Positions 62,492 to 64,000 of a DNA stretch of 64,000 nt are shown here, piece after piece (position 1 is the stretch's first letter; the number at the start of each line of letters is the position of its first letter). Below the pieces are notes generated by a model that had not been told where the DNA came from, searched no databases, and saw only the letters and a list, made by a program, of their open reading frames with translations. Source of the stretch: Plasmodium malariae (taxonomy: Eukaryota > Apicomplexa > Aconoidasida > Haemosporida > Plasmodiidae); the NCBI RefSeq assembly GCF_900090045.1, contig NC_041777.1, positions 1,112,501 to 1,176,500 on the forward strand, in the 5' to 3' direction. Both the position numbers and the translations under genes were made by a program.

Positions 62492-63725
62492 ATGGTTAAT
62501 ACAGTATATATTTTTTAAAAAATACTATTTTACATATCCTTGTTTTATTATAGTATAGTGCGTTCGAACAAAAAAAAAAGTTTAGTTTAAATTAAGGATT
62601 AAATTATTATAAATATAAATATATTATATATTTTTTTTTTCTTATAACTTTTCAGAATGATCTAGGACTTTCTCTTCCTTCTACAGTTAATTATGATATA
62701 TTAAATAAAAAAAAAGACTATGAATCCTCTGTTATATGTGACACGTTAGAAGGAGAATTAAGTGATTATAAGGATGTTTTTGAATTTTGTGAGAATTATA
62801 CTGGAATCATCAAATACTTCAAGAAATTATCATTTTCTGGTGAATTCGCAAATTATCCTTGCATAGTTGTGAAGTTCTGGTTATATGATCGTTTATTTAA
62901 CTTACGTAATAAACGACAAGAAGTTACTAACATTGAAAATATTATTTCTAAAATAAAAGCAATTATTAAAGTAGATGATAAAATTGAAGGATGTAATTTA
63001 TTTGATTTACCATATTCGAAGGAAGATTTTGATATAATGAAAAGTTTGTATGATTATGCTACAAATTATAGTACAATTACAGCATATCTAAGAGATAACA
63101 GTTATATATGTAATCAATATTTGAAAGATTATATTAATACAAATGATGAAATATATATTAATAAAAATAATAATTGTAACTATGGCAATAAAGGAAATAT
63201 TGGATATTGCAAAGTATTTGAATATCTTAAAGATCCATATATAAAATTAGATCTATCAACTTTATCATGTAGAGTAAAAGGCTCAGAAGCTTCCGTTCCT
63301 ATGGAACGACATCATGAGCTACCTAGAGAAGAAGGACCACCTGAAAACTTAAAACAAAAACACTCTCTTCCATTTTCTAATATTATCATGGCAGTTATTT
63401 TCCCACTTTTAGGAATTTTTTTCTTTTTATTCATTTTGTGTAAAGTAAATACAAATTAAACGTAAAAACAAAAATAGTTTACATTAATAACGACAATTTA
63501 TGTTATTACATGTTAATTATTATTATAATAAAATATTATATATTATATATTATATTTTTTTAATTTATAATTTTTAATTAGTTTACTCCATTTAAATCAT
63601 GGTTAAAATCTCATTTATTGAAAAAAAAAATAATTCAGTTTTACGAAGACGAAGAGTATATACAAGAACATTTGAATAAAAATTATCGCACAGATAGACG
63701 TCATATATGTTATCATCCATTATGA
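62492..63725 (+). CDS. PIR protein, about 314 aa
   Basis: Exon 2 is 62656-63444 and exon 3 63582-63725, both well supported by CAG/TAG acceptors and the GTAAAT donor. Exon 1 (62492-62503, MVNT, donor GTATAT) is a tentative choice that keeps phase. Exon 2 opens NDLGLSLPSTVNYDILNKKK, the PIR start. CIVVKFWLYDRLFNLRNKRQ gives the C-x-x-x-x-FWLYD motif near 70-90. The membrane span is at about 246-267 (MAVIFPLLGIFFFLFILCK), joined to exon 3 FTPFKSWLKSHLLKKK, with a tail ending RTDRRHICYHPL. Length and order are typical of the family, so it makes a good comparison for the long PIR at 50950-52832. Plasmodium PIR proteins are variable and linked to the infected-cell surface or host-cell compartment. 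The frame is intact. Confidence 0.88.
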
Positions 63726-64000
63726 AATACATATTCAAAAAATAAACACTTAAAATTAATTGAACTAATACATGGAATATTATGTTCTGTTAAAAGCTAA
63801 ATAAGTTTAGTTATTTATTTTGAAATCAGATATTCAAAGAATTAATATATGTAGAAAAATATTACATTGTAATACAAAAAATATATTAACACGAAGCATT
63901 ATTATAAAATTAACATAGTTCAAAGAGGCCATAAAATTAATAACTATTAGAATATGTATATATCGATAAAAGCTAAAAAGCATGTATTTAAAAAGGTAAA
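63726..64000. other. 3' flank of the PIR gene to the window edge
   Basis: No feature is seen. Confidence 0.5.

Overview
The window reads as subtelomeric DNA of a malaria parasite, most likely Plasmodium malariae or its near-identical relative P. brasilianum. The evidence is the extreme A+T content, the two-exon genes with a hydrophobic N-terminal exon of about 29 codons followed by an intron of 108-129 bp, the three-exon PIR genes, and protein signatures matching fam-l and fam-m, the two expanded families described from the P. malariae genome. There is no tRNA, rRNA, CRISPR array, bacterial-type operon or telomere repeat tract.

Layout. 1-4.6 kb has no gene. An ETRAMP-like gene (4604-5032) is the only one on the minus strand. 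5-15 kb has no intact gene but holds a decayed PIR gene (12275-13437), a weaker PIR-like relic (about 9.9-11.2 kb) and a small tandem duplication (8.7-9.2 kb). From 15.3 to 57.2 kb every gene is on the plus strand. They are a frameshifted exported-protein gene (15321-16162), an unidentified pseudogene with in-frame stops (20127-20738), a fam-l gene (23737-24708), a frameshifted fam-l gene (26745-27682), an exported-protein gene of another type (31530-32425), a fam-m gene (37049-37968), two fam-l genes (41937-42905 and 44894-45856), a long PIR gene (about 50950-52832) and an intact paralogue of the first gene (56378-57228). A second PIR gene of usual length lies at about 62492-63725. The intergenic spaces are long and carry faint coding relics.

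How the genes work together. Apart from the ETRAMP, expected at the parasitophorous vacuole membrane, these are multigene-family proteins expected to enter the secretory route and, for the fam-l/fam-m type, to be exported to the host red cell. The fam-l/fam-m type share one plan: N-terminal hydrophobic signal, a PEXEL-like RxL about residues 51-63, a charged middle with an FEKK/YEKK-type motif, two membrane segments and a short basic tail. Seven of them also share 5' and 3' flanking landmarks at near-constant distances, so the duplicated unit is a cassette of at least 1.5 kb and not just the coding sequence. The PIR genes and exported gene 31530-32425 were not seen to carry these flanks.

Exon boundaries were read by eye from GT/AG sites, phase and family pattern. 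The first exons of both PIR genes are the least certain calls. The best leads are the conserved flanking modules, recurrent frameshifts in one loop, a lost start codon replaced by an upstream ATG, an unusually long PIR, and the decayed PIR copy.
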